Source of the DNA: Rhizobiales bacterium Y(2018)
GTDB lineage: Bacteria > Pseudomonadota > Alphaproteobacteria > Rhizobiales > Aestuariivirgaceae
Assembly: GCA_005502925.1 (NCBI GenBank)
Contig: SCPD01000004.1
Location: 62,001-126,000, forward strand
Reading direction: 5' to 3'
Length of the DNA stretch: 64,000 bases
Every line of letters starts with the position of its first letter. Position 1 is the stretch's first letter. Position numbers and translations under genes: made by a program. The notes beneath the pieces are model-generated. The model saw only the letters and a list, made by a program, of their open reading frames with translations, had not been told where the DNA came from and made no database searches. Shown one piece after another: positions 49,085-57,564 of the stretch.

Positions 49085-49822
49085 TCAGCCCAGGGCCCGG
49101 ATGGCCCGCACGAAGTCGAGCGTGTGCTGCTTGTCGACATTGCCGGTATCGACATGGGTATCTTTCAGATAGCTGCCGACGATGACCGCATTGGCCTTGG
49201 CGAGATCGCGCTCAGCACTGTCCGGTGTCACGCCAGCGCCGATCACGATCGGGAAACCGGGGCCGACAATCGCGCGGAACTCGGCCGTCTTGTCGACCGG
49301 CGTCTGAAGGCCCGTCCCCTCGCCGGTGACGACGACGGCATCGCAGCGCGATATGCCGATGAGGAGATCCTCGACCAAGGGCCGGCCCGACAGATAGGGC
49401 TGGTATTTGAAGCGCACGCCGCCGAGCACGAAGGCCTTGGACGCGGCGCGCTGGGCGTTCAGCCAGTCGCCGAAGGCGCCGTCATCGGCGACGGCAAGAT
49501 GTCCGCACACCGAATCGAGCTGGACAAAACGCGCCCCAAATTCATTGGCGACCTCGAAGGCCCGTTTGTCGTCCTTCAGGATATTGACGCCGAACACCAC
49601 TTCCGGCGCTTTGTCCTTGAGCCACCGGCAGACGGTGACGACGTCATCCACCGAACCGAAATAATTCTCGACGATCACCGCATCGACGCCGCTCTCCCAC
49701 AGGATCTGCGTCTCGCGGCGCGCGATGTCGAACTTCTCGGCAGGTGTCTCTCCTTTGAGATGCAGCATGGCAAAGACGGGGATGCGATTGCCGAAAGTCG
49801 AAAGAAACCTGTTCGCGGTCAT
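49085..49822 (-). CDS. BtpA/SgcQ-family protein (TIM-barrel)
   Basis: The 245-residue product matches the BtpA/SgcQ family, with IPVFAMLHLKG near the N-terminus, WESGVDAVIVENYFG, FGVNILKDDKR and the C-terminal phosphate-loop-like VIGAGVTPDS...ANAVIVGSYLK. BtpA was linked to photosystem I accumulation in cyanobacteria, but most bacterial members lie in sugar or nucleoside operons and are probably TIM-barrel enzymes acting on phosphorylated substrates. Here it sits between the ECF transporter and the M24-like gene. The reaction is not known to me. Confidence 0.85.
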   Translation of the reverse strand: MTANRFLSTFGNRIPVFAMLHLKGETPAEKFDIARRETQILWESGVDAVIVENYFGSVDDVVTVCRWLKDKAPEVVFGVNILKDDKRAFEVANEFGARFVQLDSVCGHLAVADDGAFGDWLNAQRAASKAFVLGGVRFKYQPYLSGRPLVEDLLIGISRCDAVVVTGEGTGLQTPVDKTAEFRAIVGPGFPIVIGAGVTPDSAERDLAKANAVIVGSYLKDTHVDTGNVDKQHTLDFVRAIRALG

Positions 49823-49845
49823 GAGCCTGCCATGTGTTGTGTCGG

Positions 49846-50649
49846 TTAACGGTTGTCGGGAATGAGCGCCGCGATCTCATCGAGGCGGTAGGCCCTGTCG
49901 CTCAAGCCCAGATCCCTTACCAGTTGCGCGAGCTCGGGCCTGCGGATGCTGGCCTGACGAAGCAGCTCGTCGCTGGCGAAGAGGCTGGCGCAGTCGCCGT
50001 CGGCGATGATGCGGCGGTTCGCCATGGCGATCACACGTTTAAAGGTCTGGGCGACGAATCGCATGTCATGGGTGATGGTGACGACCGACACACCCTCGGA
50101 TTCGAGCTGGTCGATCAGGCTGACGAGACGGCGCTGGCCCGGCCGGTCGAGCCCGGCGGTGGGCTCATCGAGCACGATATATTTGCATTCGCCGACGAGG
50201 ACGGCGGCGATCGCCACGAATTTGCGGATGACCAGTGGCAGATCATTGGGATTGCTGTCGAAATAACGCTCGATGCCGGCGAGCCGCGCGGCGCGCCCGA
50301 CCCGCTCGTCGCGCTTGGCGTCATCCCATTTGCGATACCGCGGCACATATTCGAGCTCATCACGCACCGTGCTGGCGAAGATCTGATCGTCCGGATTCTG
50401 GAACACATAACCGACCGTGGCGGCGATGCTGGCGGTGGTGCGCTCCGCCGTCGTGACACCGTCAACCGTCACGGTGCCGCTGGTCGGCTTGAGCAGGCCG
50501 TTCATCAGCTTGACGGTCGTCGTCTTGCCGGCGCCGTTCTGGCCGACAATGGCGAGCCGCTCACCTTCTTTGACGGTGAAGCTGACATCATCCACGGCGC
50601 GCCAGCCACTGGGATAAGCAAAGGAGACATTGGCGAAGGTGATGGCCAT
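49846..50649 (-). CDS. ECF transporter ATPase with degenerate signature motif
   Basis: The 267-residue protein is an EcfA-type ATPase: Walker A VGQNGAGKTT, Q-loop VFQNPDDQIFAS, Walker B YIVLDEPTAGLD and H-switch VTITHDM are intact. The position of the ABC signature (normally LSGGQ) reads NDLPLVIRKFVAIA, so the S-G-G-Q core is lost. In an EcfA heterodimer each ATP is bound between one Walker A and the other subunit's signature, so one of the two sites should be catalytically weak. Starts at GTG 50658 (overlapping the upstream stop) or ATG 50649 are both possible. Confidence 0.9.
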   Translation of the reverse strand: MAITFANVSFAYPSGWRAVDDVSFTVKEGERLAIVGQNGAGKTTTVKLMNGLLKPTSGTVTVDGVTTAERTTASIAATVGYVFQNPDDQIFASTVRDELEYVPRYRKWDDAKRDERVGRAARLAGIERYFDSNPNDLPLVIRKFVAIAAVLVGECKYIVLDEPTAGLDRPGQRRLVSLIDQLESEGVSVVTITHDMRFVAQTFKRVIAMANRRIIADGDCASLFASDELLRQASIRRPELAQLVRDLGLSDRAYRLDEIAALIPDNR

Positions 50650-50654
50650 AGCGT

Positions 50655-51503
50655 TCACCCACCGCGCCTGGACGACAGTGCGTCAAAGGCCTCAGCCCGC
50701 GTGATCGGCAGCGATGGGAACGCTTTGCCGGTGCCTTGCAGGGCCAGCGCCAGCTCCGTGACTTCGGGCCGCGGCACGTCCGCCTCGTCCATGACTCCTG
50801 AGGTGACGATGTCGGCCGTCGGTCCCTCTGCGATCACCCTTCCATCCTTCATGACGATGATGCGGTCGGCATGCTGCGCCATCAGATCGATCTTGTGCTC
50901 GACGAGCACGATCGATTTGCCGCGCTTGCGCAGGTCGCCGATGATCTCGAACACGGCGTCCGAAGCCTCGGGATCGAGCTGTGAGGTCGGCTCGTCGATG
51001 ACGATGAAATCGGCATCCATGGCGACGATCGCGGCGAAGGCGACCTTCTGGCGCTGGCCGCCCGACAGCTCATTGGGATTCTTCTTGATGAGTTCTTCGA
51101 GACCCAGCCTTTCGACCACCTCGAGCACACGCTCGATCATCTCATCGCGCGGCACGCCAATATTCTCAAGACCGAAAGCGATCTCTTCAAAGACGGTGTC
51201 CTTGATGCCGCTTATCTGGGTGAAGGGATTTTCGAACACGCAGCCGATGGCGCGCGAAAGCTCGGCCGGGTCCCATTCGAGCAGATTGCGCCCGCGGATC
51301 TCGACCTTGCCCGTTAAGGTTCCCGGATGGAACAGCGGAATGAGGCCGCGCATGAGGCTGCACAAGGTCGTCTTGCCGCTCGCATTGACGCCGATCACGC
51401 CATAAAGAAGCCTCTCCTCCAGCGTGAGCGACACGTCGGTGAGCGCCGGCGCCTCGGAATAGGCATAGGTGAAACTCACATCCTGCATCGAGATCAAAGC
51501 CAT
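50655..51503 (-). CDS. ECF transporter ATPase (intact signature)
   Basis: The 282-residue partner ATPase has Walker A IGVNASGKTT, signature NELSGGQRQKVAFA, Walker B FIVIDEPTSQLD and the H-loop IVLVEHKID. The Q-loop reads CVFENPFTQ, with Glu in place of the usual Gln, a second deviation in this transporter pair. ATG 51503 lies within the last 10 bases of ecfT. Together with the other ATPase, EcfT and the S component it forms a complete energy-coupling-factor importer encoded in one operon. Confidence 0.9.
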   Translation of the reverse strand: MALISMQDVSFTYAYSEAPALTDVSLTLEERLLYGVIGVNASGKTTLCSLMRGLIPLFHPGTLTGKVEIRGRNLLEWDPAELSRAIGCVFENPFTQISGIKDTVFEEIAFGLENIGVPRDEMIERVLEVVERLGLEELIKKNPNELSGGQRQKVAFAAIVAMDADFIVIDEPTSQLDPEASDAVFEIIGDLRKRGKSIVLVEHKIDLMAQHADRIIVMKDGRVIAEGPTADIVTSGVMDEADVPRPEVTELALALQGTGKAFPSLPITRAEAFDALSSRRGG

Positions 51504-52318
51504 GACAGCGCGGCTCCCACGATGGCCAGCACCACGCCGGCAAAGGCGATGGCGAGCAGGACATATTCCCACAGACGCGGCCGCCTGAAGAAAGCGAGGC
51601 GCGTATGCGCGGTCTTGGAATTGAAGGCGCGGGCATCGAGCGCTACAGCCCGTTCCTCCGTCTGGGTCATGGCGGTGAGGAAGGCCGGCGCGATGATCGG
51701 GAAGAAGGCTTTGCTCCTCGTGAAGATCGAGCCTTCCGTCTCGATGCCGCGCGATTTCTGCGCGTCCATGACGACGCGCACATTGCGGCCGAGATCGGTG
51801 ATCGCCTGGAGCGACGACAGGAGCACATAGGTGGCGCGTGGCGTCAGCCCGTGCTCCTCGAGCGCCAGCATCAGATATTTGGCCGGCATCAGCGCGGCAA
51901 AGAGAGTAAGCGCGCCGCAGAGAACCATCACGACGAGCGCGAAACGGGCGCCGCCGATGGCGCCTTCAAGGGTCGGGGTCAGCGGCCCCAAGGTGAACAG
52001 CACATGGCTGCCGGGCTCGAAGGCGGCCCTCAGGATGAAGAGGATGAAGCCGACCGCCAGGAACAGCTTGAGATAGCCGGGGATGAACTGGCGGCCGACG
52101 CCGGCAAGAAGCGAGATCGCCACGAAAACCGCGCACATGATGAGCGGCGCGGTCAATCCCGTGATCCAGATGGGAATAATCGCGAGGCAGCCGAGGACCA
52201 GGAAAGCGATGATCGGATTGATGTCCCGGATCATGTTTCCCTGGGTGACCGGGCGTCGAAAGCTTTCGACGAAATCCCGGTCTATCCCGGCGCGCCCTTT
52301 CGTGGCGTCGTTTTGCAT
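51494..52318 (-). CDS. ecfT: ECF transporter transmembrane coupling protein (EcfT)
   Basis: The 274-residue protein has five to six hydrophobic helices and the EcfT coupling-helix motifs that contact the ATPases: QKSRGIETEG and ALDARAFNS, each with the conserved Arg (Ala-Arg/Ser-Arg-type). It couples ATP hydrolysis to toppling of the S component. It starts three bases after the S-component stop and overlaps the first ATPase gene. Confidence 0.88.
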   Translation of the reverse strand: MQNDATKGRAGIDRDFVESFRRPVTQGNMIRDINPIIAFLVLGCLAIIPIWITGLTAPLIMCAVFVAISLLAGVGRQFIPGYLKLFLAVGFILFILRAAFEPGSHVLFTLGPLTPTLEGAIGGARFALVVMVLCGALTLFAALMPAKYLMLALEEHGLTPRATYVLLSSLQAITDLGRNVRVVMDAQKSRGIETEGSIFTRSKAFFPIIAPAFLTAMTQTEERAVALDARAFNSKTAHTRLAFFRRPRLWEYVLLAIAFAGVVLAIVGAALSWL

Positions 52319-52321
52319 ATC

Positions 52322-52933
52322 TCAGGCCGCCGCGCCGGGGCGCTTGCCGAGATAGATATAGCCGAGCGGCAGCTTGGCGAAGATGCGCTTCGGCATGCCC
52401 TTCAGGATCGCATAGACGACGAGCACCGTCGGCACCTTGTCGAGGATGTCCATCGGCACCTGCGCCAGGAAGTTGGCGGTGTTGATGTCGAAGCCCGCCG
52501 CGGTCAGTGCTCCGACCACCAGGGCACCACCGCCGACCGCGAGGCCGCCGAAGATCCAGATGGTGAGGATGGCGCCGAGCACGCCGCCGATGAGCGCGAA
52601 GGGAATGGCGCTGAGCAGCGTCTTGGTCAGGCTCAGGAACACGCCCTTCTTCGCGAGCCAGCCGGCGAGCAGGCCGAACATGATGCTGAGGATGCCGAAG
52701 GCCATGGTCGGCGGCGAGGTGATCGAATTGAGGACATTCGAGATCGCGCCGACGATGGCACCCGGAATGCCGCCGCAGGTGGCGCCGACCAGGATGGTCC
52801 CGATGCTGTCGAGATAGACCGGCAGCTTCAGGAGCAGGGCGAACTGGCCGCCCACGAAATTGATGGCGATGCCGATCGGTATCATGAAGATCGTCAGGCG
52901 CCCATAACCCTGAATGGCATTATCAAAAGACAT
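52322..52933 (-). CDS. ECF transporter substrate-binding (S) component
   Basis: The 203-residue product is a compact integral membrane protein with about six helices and the profile of ECF S components (IPIGIAINFVGGQFALLLKLPVYLDSIGTILVGATCGGIPGA). GGAGGAG precedes its ATG. The substrate family is not clear from sequence; the operon's PfkB kinase and BtpA protein suggest a nucleoside, modified nucleoside or sugar rather than a vitamin. Because T and both A genes follow directly, this is a dedicated (group I) ECF system. Confidence 0.85.
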   Translation of the reverse strand: MSFDNAIQGYGRLTIFMIPIGIAINFVGGQFALLLKLPVYLDSIGTILVGATCGGIPGAIVGAISNVLNSITSPPTMAFGILSIMFGLLAGWLAKKGVFLSLTKTLLSAIPFALIGGVLGAILTIWIFGGLAVGGGALVVGALTAAGFDINTANFLAQVPMDILDKVPTVLVVYAILKGMPKRIFAKLPLGYIYLGKRPGAAA

Positions 52934-52970
52934 TAGTCACTCCTCCCAATTGTTGCTTGGTGTTGGTGGT

Positions 52971-53906
52971 TCATACGAGCACCGCGCGTTCCTGCATGAA
53001 GGCCCGCACGGCTTTGTCGGTCGTCTTGCCGCCCCTGGCACCGACCTTGCCGACCGACAAGGCCGCTGCCGCATTGGCGAATTCGGCGGCGGCGGCGAGG
53101 TCGCCGGATTGCGAATAAGCGTAGAGAAATGAGCTCGAGAAGGTGTCGCCCGCCCCGGTGACATCGACGACCTCGACCTTGTAGCCGGGGATGCTCTTGA
53201 CGCCCGCGGCCGTGTAGAGGTCGCAGCCTTCGCTGTCCTTGGTGACGACGATGGCCGTGGCGCCCGCCGCGAGAAGCTCCTGAATATCGTTGCCGGCCGT
53301 GGTGAAGCGCTTCTTGCCCCGAGAATTCATGAACAGGATGTCGCAATATTCGATGAGGCCGGAAGGATGGTTCTCGAGATTGTAGACATCGAGATCCATC
53401 ACGATCTTGACGCCGCGCCGGCGCAAGGCTTGCAACACCTGCGGTGCCGTGAGCTCGCCCATGCGGAAGGGGCGCGCATCCGTCAGGCTGGTGAACAGGA
53501 ATTCGGCGCCCGCAATATGCTCGAACATCTGACGCGTGATCTCCGAATGCGTGATGCCGAGCTTCGGAATGATGACGATATGCTGATCGCCGGAGATCAG
53601 GATGATGCACTTCGAATCCGGCACCGCCTCGTCGAAGATGACATAGTCGGTATTGAGGCCGGCCTCGCGCAGTTGCCGGAGCAGCTTCTGGGTCAAGGGC
53701 CCGGAATTCAGCTGCGAGATGAAGGTGGTCGCCATCCCGTAATGGGCGAAGATCGAGGCGGCATTGGCGACCATGCCGCCATATTGCGGCGGCAGCGTCT
53801 TGACGATGAGCTTGTCGCCGGCCGACGGAAAAAACGGCGCGGCATAATATTCATCTTCCGCGACATCGCCGAAGAACACCGAATATTTCTGCTGAGACTT
53901 AGTCAT
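52971..53906 (-). CDS. PfkB-family carbohydrate/nucleoside kinase
   Basis: The 311-residue product has the PfkB/ribokinase signatures: PPQYGGMVANAASIFAHYG (N-terminal GG motif), ISQLNSGPLTQKLL, and the anion-hole/catalytic DVTGAGDTFSSSFLYAYS near the C-terminus (Asp as base). Members phosphorylate sugars or nucleosides. Its ATG overlaps the LacI-type gene stop (ATGA). The longer frame to 54071 lies inside the LacI gene and is rejected. It probably phosphorylates the compound imported by the ECF system. Confidence 0.9.
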   Translation of the reverse strand: MTKSQQKYSVFFGDVAEDEYYAAPFFPSAGDKLIVKTLPPQYGGMVANAASIFAHYGMATTFISQLNSGPLTQKLLRQLREAGLNTDYVIFDEAVPDSKCIILISGDQHIVIIPKLGITHSEITRQMFEHIAGAEFLFTSLTDARPFRMGELTAPQVLQALRRRGVKIVMDLDVYNLENHPSGLIEYCDILFMNSRGKKRFTTAGNDIQELLAAGATAIVVTKDSEGCDLYTAAGVKSIPGYKVEVVDVTGAGDTFSSSFLYAYSQSGDLAAAAEFANAAAALSVGKVGARGGKTTDKAVRAFMQERAVLV

Positions 53907-54907
53907 ATGCGCCGGGGACCTGTGGATTCGCGGATGATCAGCTCGATGGGCAGCACCACCTGCTCGCCGGTGAGCGGCTTCACGCCTTCGAGGGAATCGA
54001 TGAGAGTCGTCGTCGCCGCCACGCCGAGGCCCAGAACGTTCTGGCGCACCGTGGTGAGCGGCGGATAGCAATATGAGCCGGCGGAGACGTCGTCGAAGCC
54101 CACGACCGAGACCTGGCCCGGCACGTCGATGCCTTCCTTCCGCAGTTGGTTGATGGCGCCGATCGCCATGAAGTCGTTGAGCGCGAAGATGGCGGTGACC
54201 TCGCCGGAGCGCAGCGCCTCGATATGGGGAAGCACGGCCTTGCGGCCGCCCTGTTCGGTCAGGTCCGATTTGACGATCGCGAATTCAGCCCCACCTTGCC
54301 GCCAGACATCGCCGAACCCTTCGATGCGGCGGATGCTGGTGGCGTTATTGCCCGGCATGACGAGCAGCAGCGCCTTGCGATGGCCGAGATCGAGCAGATG
54401 CTGGGCGACGAGCCGCGCACCTCTGTCATTGTCGGAGACGACGGACGGGAAATCGGTGCCGACGATCTCTTCGTCGACGAAAACCAGGGGCATGTCGCCC
54501 AGCACGCGATGGAGCTCGCTGTTGGTGGGGGGTGAGCCGGCCGAATAGACGATGCCGTCGACCGCGCGCGACCTGATCATCTCGAGATATTGCATCTCCT
54601 TCTCGAGATCGAAGCCGGTGGTGCACAAGATGACATTGTAGCCGCGCCCGATGGCGGTGGCCTCGACGCCTTTGGCCAGTTCGGCGAAGTAGCTGTTGCC
54701 GATATCCGGCACCGCGATCGCCAGGATCCGTGTGGTGCCGCGCGCCAGATTCTGCGCCGTGCGGCTCGGCTGGTAGCCGAGACGATCCATCGCTTCCCGC
54801 ACGCGGGAAACGATATCCGGGCTGACCTTCCGCTTCCCGCTCAAAGCGTGGGAGACGGTTGTTGGGCTTACCCCTGCCGCTTGAGCTACGTCCGCAATTG
54901 AAACCAC
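53903..54907 (-). CDS. LacI-family transcriptional regulator
   Basis: The 334-residue product has a classical LacI helix-turn-helix (VSIADVAQAAGVSPTTVSHALSGKRKVSPD, residues 2-31), a hinge helix (AQNLARGTTR) and a periplasmic-binding-protein-like sensor domain (about 60-330). It is the first gene of the PfkB-ECF-BtpA operon. Two tandem operators with the LacI-type core lie 26-51 bases upstream of its start, so it should repress itself and the whole operon until the transported compound or its phosphate binds. Confidence 0.93.
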   Translation of the reverse strand: MVSIADVAQAAGVSPTTVSHALSGKRKVSPDIVSRVREAMDRLGYQPSRTAQNLARGTTRILAIAVPDIGNSYFAELAKGVEATAIGRGYNVILCTTGFDLEKEMQYLEMIRSRAVDGIVYSAGSPPTNSELHRVLGDMPLVFVDEEIVGTDFPSVVSDNDRGARLVAQHLLDLGHRKALLLVMPGNNATSIRRIEGFGDVWRQGGAEFAIVKSDLTEQGGRKAVLPHIEALRSGEVTAIFALNDFMAIGAINQLRKEGIDVPGQVSVVGFDDVSAGSYCYPPLTTVRQNVLGLGVAATTTLIDSLEGVKPLTGEQVVLPIELIIRESTGPRRI

Positions 54908-55256
54908 GGAGATTTTCTCAACCTTAAGTCACCAAAACGCTTTGCCAAAGCGCTTTGCAATCTAGACTCAACTTTCAGGTGAACACAAGCGTAAACTTCT
55001 ACCCGTTGATTTCGTGGGTGGATTCGGTCCCGGAGCTCCCCAACCCAGGCCCGATCATGAACGGCCCGACCGGTAAAGCGGGAATGCCTCCGGCCACCCC
55101 GGCACGGCCTTCCGGCTGCCGCAGAACTCCAACCCTCTCGTAGCACAGCGAGTTTTCGGCTATAGGATGGCCATCGGACATCAAGCGTCGGGATGATCTG
55201 TCAGCGGTAGCAAACTCATGAGAGCTCGCACCGCGTCATTTGATCTCGAGGTAGCT
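54908..55256. other. Divergent regulatory region between LacI and LuxR-type genes
   Basis: This 349-base region holds the two LacI-type operators next to the leftward gene. The remainder, up to the LuxR-type gene start, has only short frames (for example 54955-55143) that begin inside the operator region and show no gene-like features. Confidence 0.6.
54934..54958 (-). promoter_or_regulatory. Tandem LacI-type operators
   Basis: CAAAACGCTTTG (54934-54945) and CAAAGCGCTTTG (54947-54958) are two palindromic 12-mers of the LacI-family core type, the second perfect, spaced 13 bases centre to centre (just over one helical turn). They precede the LacI gene start by about 25 bases. Confidence 0.8.
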
Positions 55257-56090
55257 ATGAGCAACACATCGACGTTGCCGTTCAAAGAGCCGACACACAA
55301 CATATTGAGATGGTTTGCGTCAGAACCGGTAGCAGCCGCTGCCCCCGGTTCTCTCGGGGAGGATATCTTTTCCCTCATCTGTCCCGACTGGAATGCGCCA
55401 TCACTGATCGTGGACGCCGGCAACGGACAGATCGCCTATGCCAATTCGAGCTGCCTGAGCCTCCTGAAAGGCCGTTTCCCTGCCGCGATCCGAGACGGAC
55501 GTCTGGTCATTTGCTCTGCCGAGATCGACAGGCGCTTTCATGATTCCCTGCGGCAAATCTCAGGCGAAGCTGGAATTGCCAGGATCGTCGGCCGCTGCGA
55601 CCTGTCCGGCTCCTGGTTCTCCATTGCGATGCATAGCCCGCGCGGCCTCAAACACGCTTTGCTGCAGCGGGCCCTCCCCGAACATCGTCTGTCCACGCGC
55701 CTCGTGATCGTCGAACTGGCGGTGACGGGGAACTCTCCTAATGCAGCCGCCATGAAGGCGCTCGCCGACGCCTGCTCTCTTTCCCCGGCAGAGACCGAGC
55801 TGGTCAGACTCCTGGCGAGCGGCCGGTCCCTTCCGGAGATCGCCAAATGTCGAAATGTGACGCTCGCGACCATGCGCCAACGATTGAAATGCGCGCTCGC
55901 CAAGACGAATTGCCACCGCCAGACAGAGCTGGTTCACCTCGTCATGTCGCTTTGTCAGGGGGGCCACACCACACGACATACCGGCTGGCGCGGCACGCCT
56001 GTCCGTCATGACGTCTTCGAGAGCCGGCGCGTCAATCCTGTATACGCGGACGCCCCAGAGTTACCGACCAGTTTCGGAAAGTCTCTCTGA
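55257..56090 (+). CDS. LuxR-type (GerE HTH) transcriptional regulator
   Basis: The 277-residue product has a PAS-like N-terminal half (IVDAGNGQIAYANSSCLSLLKG, a heme/ligand-free PAS signature) and a C-terminal LuxR/GerE helix-turn-helix (LSPAETELVRLLASGRSLPEIAKCRNVTLATMRQRLKCALAKT, about residues 180-220). GAGG precedes ATG 55257; the ATG at 55218 is less likely. The last 40 residues extend past the HTH and are disordered. It ends over the 3' end of the convergent unit at 56032; possible regulation of that unit is speculative. Confidence 0.82.
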   Translation: MSNTSTLPFKEPTHNILRWFASEPVAAAAPGSLGEDIFSLICPDWNAPSLIVDAGNGQIAYANSSCLSLLKGRFPAAIRDGRLVICSAEIDRRFHDSLRQISGEAGIARIVGRCDLSGSWFSIAMHSPRGLKHALLQRALPEHRLSTRLVIVELAVTGNSPNAAAMKALADACSLSPAETELVRLLASGRSLPEIAKCRNVTLATMRQRLKCALAKTNCHRQTELVHLVMSLCQGGHTTRHTGWRGTPVRHDVFESRRVNPVYADAPELPTSFGKSL

Positions 56091-57564
56091 ACGTATCGCG
56101 TACCGCTTTGGCCTCGGCGAAAGAGAAGAAGCCGCCAATTTTGAAACGGGCCATGGCCTCCTCATCGCTCTGCGGCTCGGCGGCACGAAAGGAGGTCGTT
56201 GTAATAACGCTTGCGATTCGTGCATCAGTCGGAAGAGCCACGACCTGTCCGCACTCGTCACTTCCCCCCATCAACACCTGTTGCGTCACTCCCGCCCCGA
56301 ACACCGCTCCACCGAGCTTGCGTTCGATTGACTTGCTGATGGCCGCCTGCCTTTTATCCAGGTTACGGGACAGCTCCTCTACGCCGCCGACGCCCTCTTT
56401 CACAGGTATCCCGACATTCACCGAGAAATCCACATTCTCGAATCCATCCAGCTTCTCCTTCAAGCCATCGATCGAAATATCCTCGTGTCCTCGGACAGTT
56501 TTGCAGAGATACATGGCCAGTTGCCACGGACTGAAGAAGGATCGCACCACGTCCGACTGGTCTGGCTTGTACTCGGTTGTCTGCCCTTCACCTTCGTTGG
56601 TGACAACCGTCACAATTGAAGACCTGGTCTTCCGCAGCGTGCGAAGATGACGAAATACATAGATCTGATCCTTGAACTCCTGATTGTTGAGGGTCGCGGC
56701 CTGCAGGCCGATCAGCCGATTGCCAAATTGGGCAGACGCTTCCTTGTCGCACGACAGCACCGCGACCTGCTGCAGATGATAGATCAGATCATTGCCGATC
56801 ACCTCGGCGCTCGTGGAGGTTTTTCGAGCCTCTATGTCGAGCAGCAGGTCGTTGGCGTATTTGGCCGACAGCTTGAGGATATCCTTGTTCAGATTGGCGG
56901 AGGCATCGCAAATGGGCCGGTCGTAGTTTGCTTCCAGAAGTGCAAGCTCGGCATACTTGGCCGCGATCATGGCGCGGATGGATACCGAATGCCGGCTTGC
57001 CATGACATAGTCGATCGCAAGCAGGGGAACGAGCTTCTCCTCGATGAGTGTCTTCAGCGCTTCACTTCGCGGATCATAGGCCCGCAAGGCCTTGATATAC
57101 ATGTTGTCGGCCTTGGCGATCGCATCGTCCAGAATCACGCTGAGCGCCACATCGGGTGCTTCCTTCGACACTCTGAGGTCGTTCGACAGTTTCCCCAGGC
57201 GATCGGTCGCTTCGGCAGTATTGTTCGTCAGCCACACATCCCGCGCCGCGAGAAATCTGGACAAGACATCGAGATATGCCCTTTCACCCTCCGAAGCCTG
57301 CGGCGCCTCCGGCCCGACTTGGTCGATCAGCCCGGCATAGAAGCTACGCGACGCCGCCATGTCTTTGTCGAGCTCGAGAACCTTGAACTGCTGGGCGAGT
57401 TCCTCCACCAGGGCAGGCCCGCCGCTGTCATCATATTCCGCAATGACCTTCGCCTTGAAGGCGGCCGGATCAAATGAATCTCCCGAGGAAGCGCCCGGAC
57501 CGGACAACAGCGCGCTCAACACCGCAAGACCTATCCCTATGCCTCTGACGAGCGCGCGGTTCAT
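56032..57564 (-). CDS. Hypothetical exported protein, 510 aa
   Basis: The product has a signal peptide (NRALVRGIGIGLAVLSALLSGPGASSG) and is otherwise soluble and mostly helical, with TPR-like helical pairs in the first 300 residues (AALIDQVGPEAPQ, LDVLSRFLAARDVW). The later half has a beta-rich section (DFSVNVGIPVKEGVGG). No domain is recognised. ATG 57564 overlaps the stop of the upstream membrane-protein gene (ATGA). A longer frame to 57621 removes the signal peptide. It is the last gene of a three-gene unit with a Cys-rich peptide and a membrane protein. Confidence 0.72.
   Translation of the reverse strand: MNRALVRGIGIGLAVLSALLSGPGASSGDSFDPAAFKAKVIAEYDDSGGPALVEELAQQFKVLELDKDMAASRSFYAGLIDQVGPEAPQASEGERAYLDVLSRFLAARDVWLTNNTAEATDRLGKLSNDLRVSKEAPDVALSVILDDAIAKADNMYIKALRAYDPRSEALKTLIEEKLVPLLAIDYVMASRHSVSIRAMIAAKYAELALLEANYDRPICDASANLNKDILKLSAKYANDLLLDIEARKTSTSAEVIGNDLIYHLQQVAVLSCDKEASAQFGNRLIGLQAATLNNQEFKDQIYVFRHLRTLRKTRSSIVTVVTNEGEGQTTEYKPDQSDVVRSFFSPWQLAMYLCKTVRGHEDISIDGLKEKLDGFENVDFSVNVGIPVKEGVGGVEELSRNLDKRQAAISKSIERKLGGAVFGAGVTQQVLMGGSDECGQVVALPTDARIASVITTTSFRAAEPQSDEEAMARFKIGGFFSFAEAKAVRDTFRETFRNWSVTLGRPRIQD

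Noticed and set aside
49834-51405. 523-codon plus-strand frame opposite the ECF ATPases
   Set aside because: Antisense to two genes with Walker motifs; changes character between the two underlying genes.
51605-52936. 443-codon plus-strand frame opposite ecfT and the S component
   Set aside because: Crosses two membrane-protein genes in antisense; very charged and without domains.
54955-55143. 62-codon plus-strand frame in the LacI/LuxR gap
   Set aside because: It begins inside the operator region and has no ribosome site or recognisable product.
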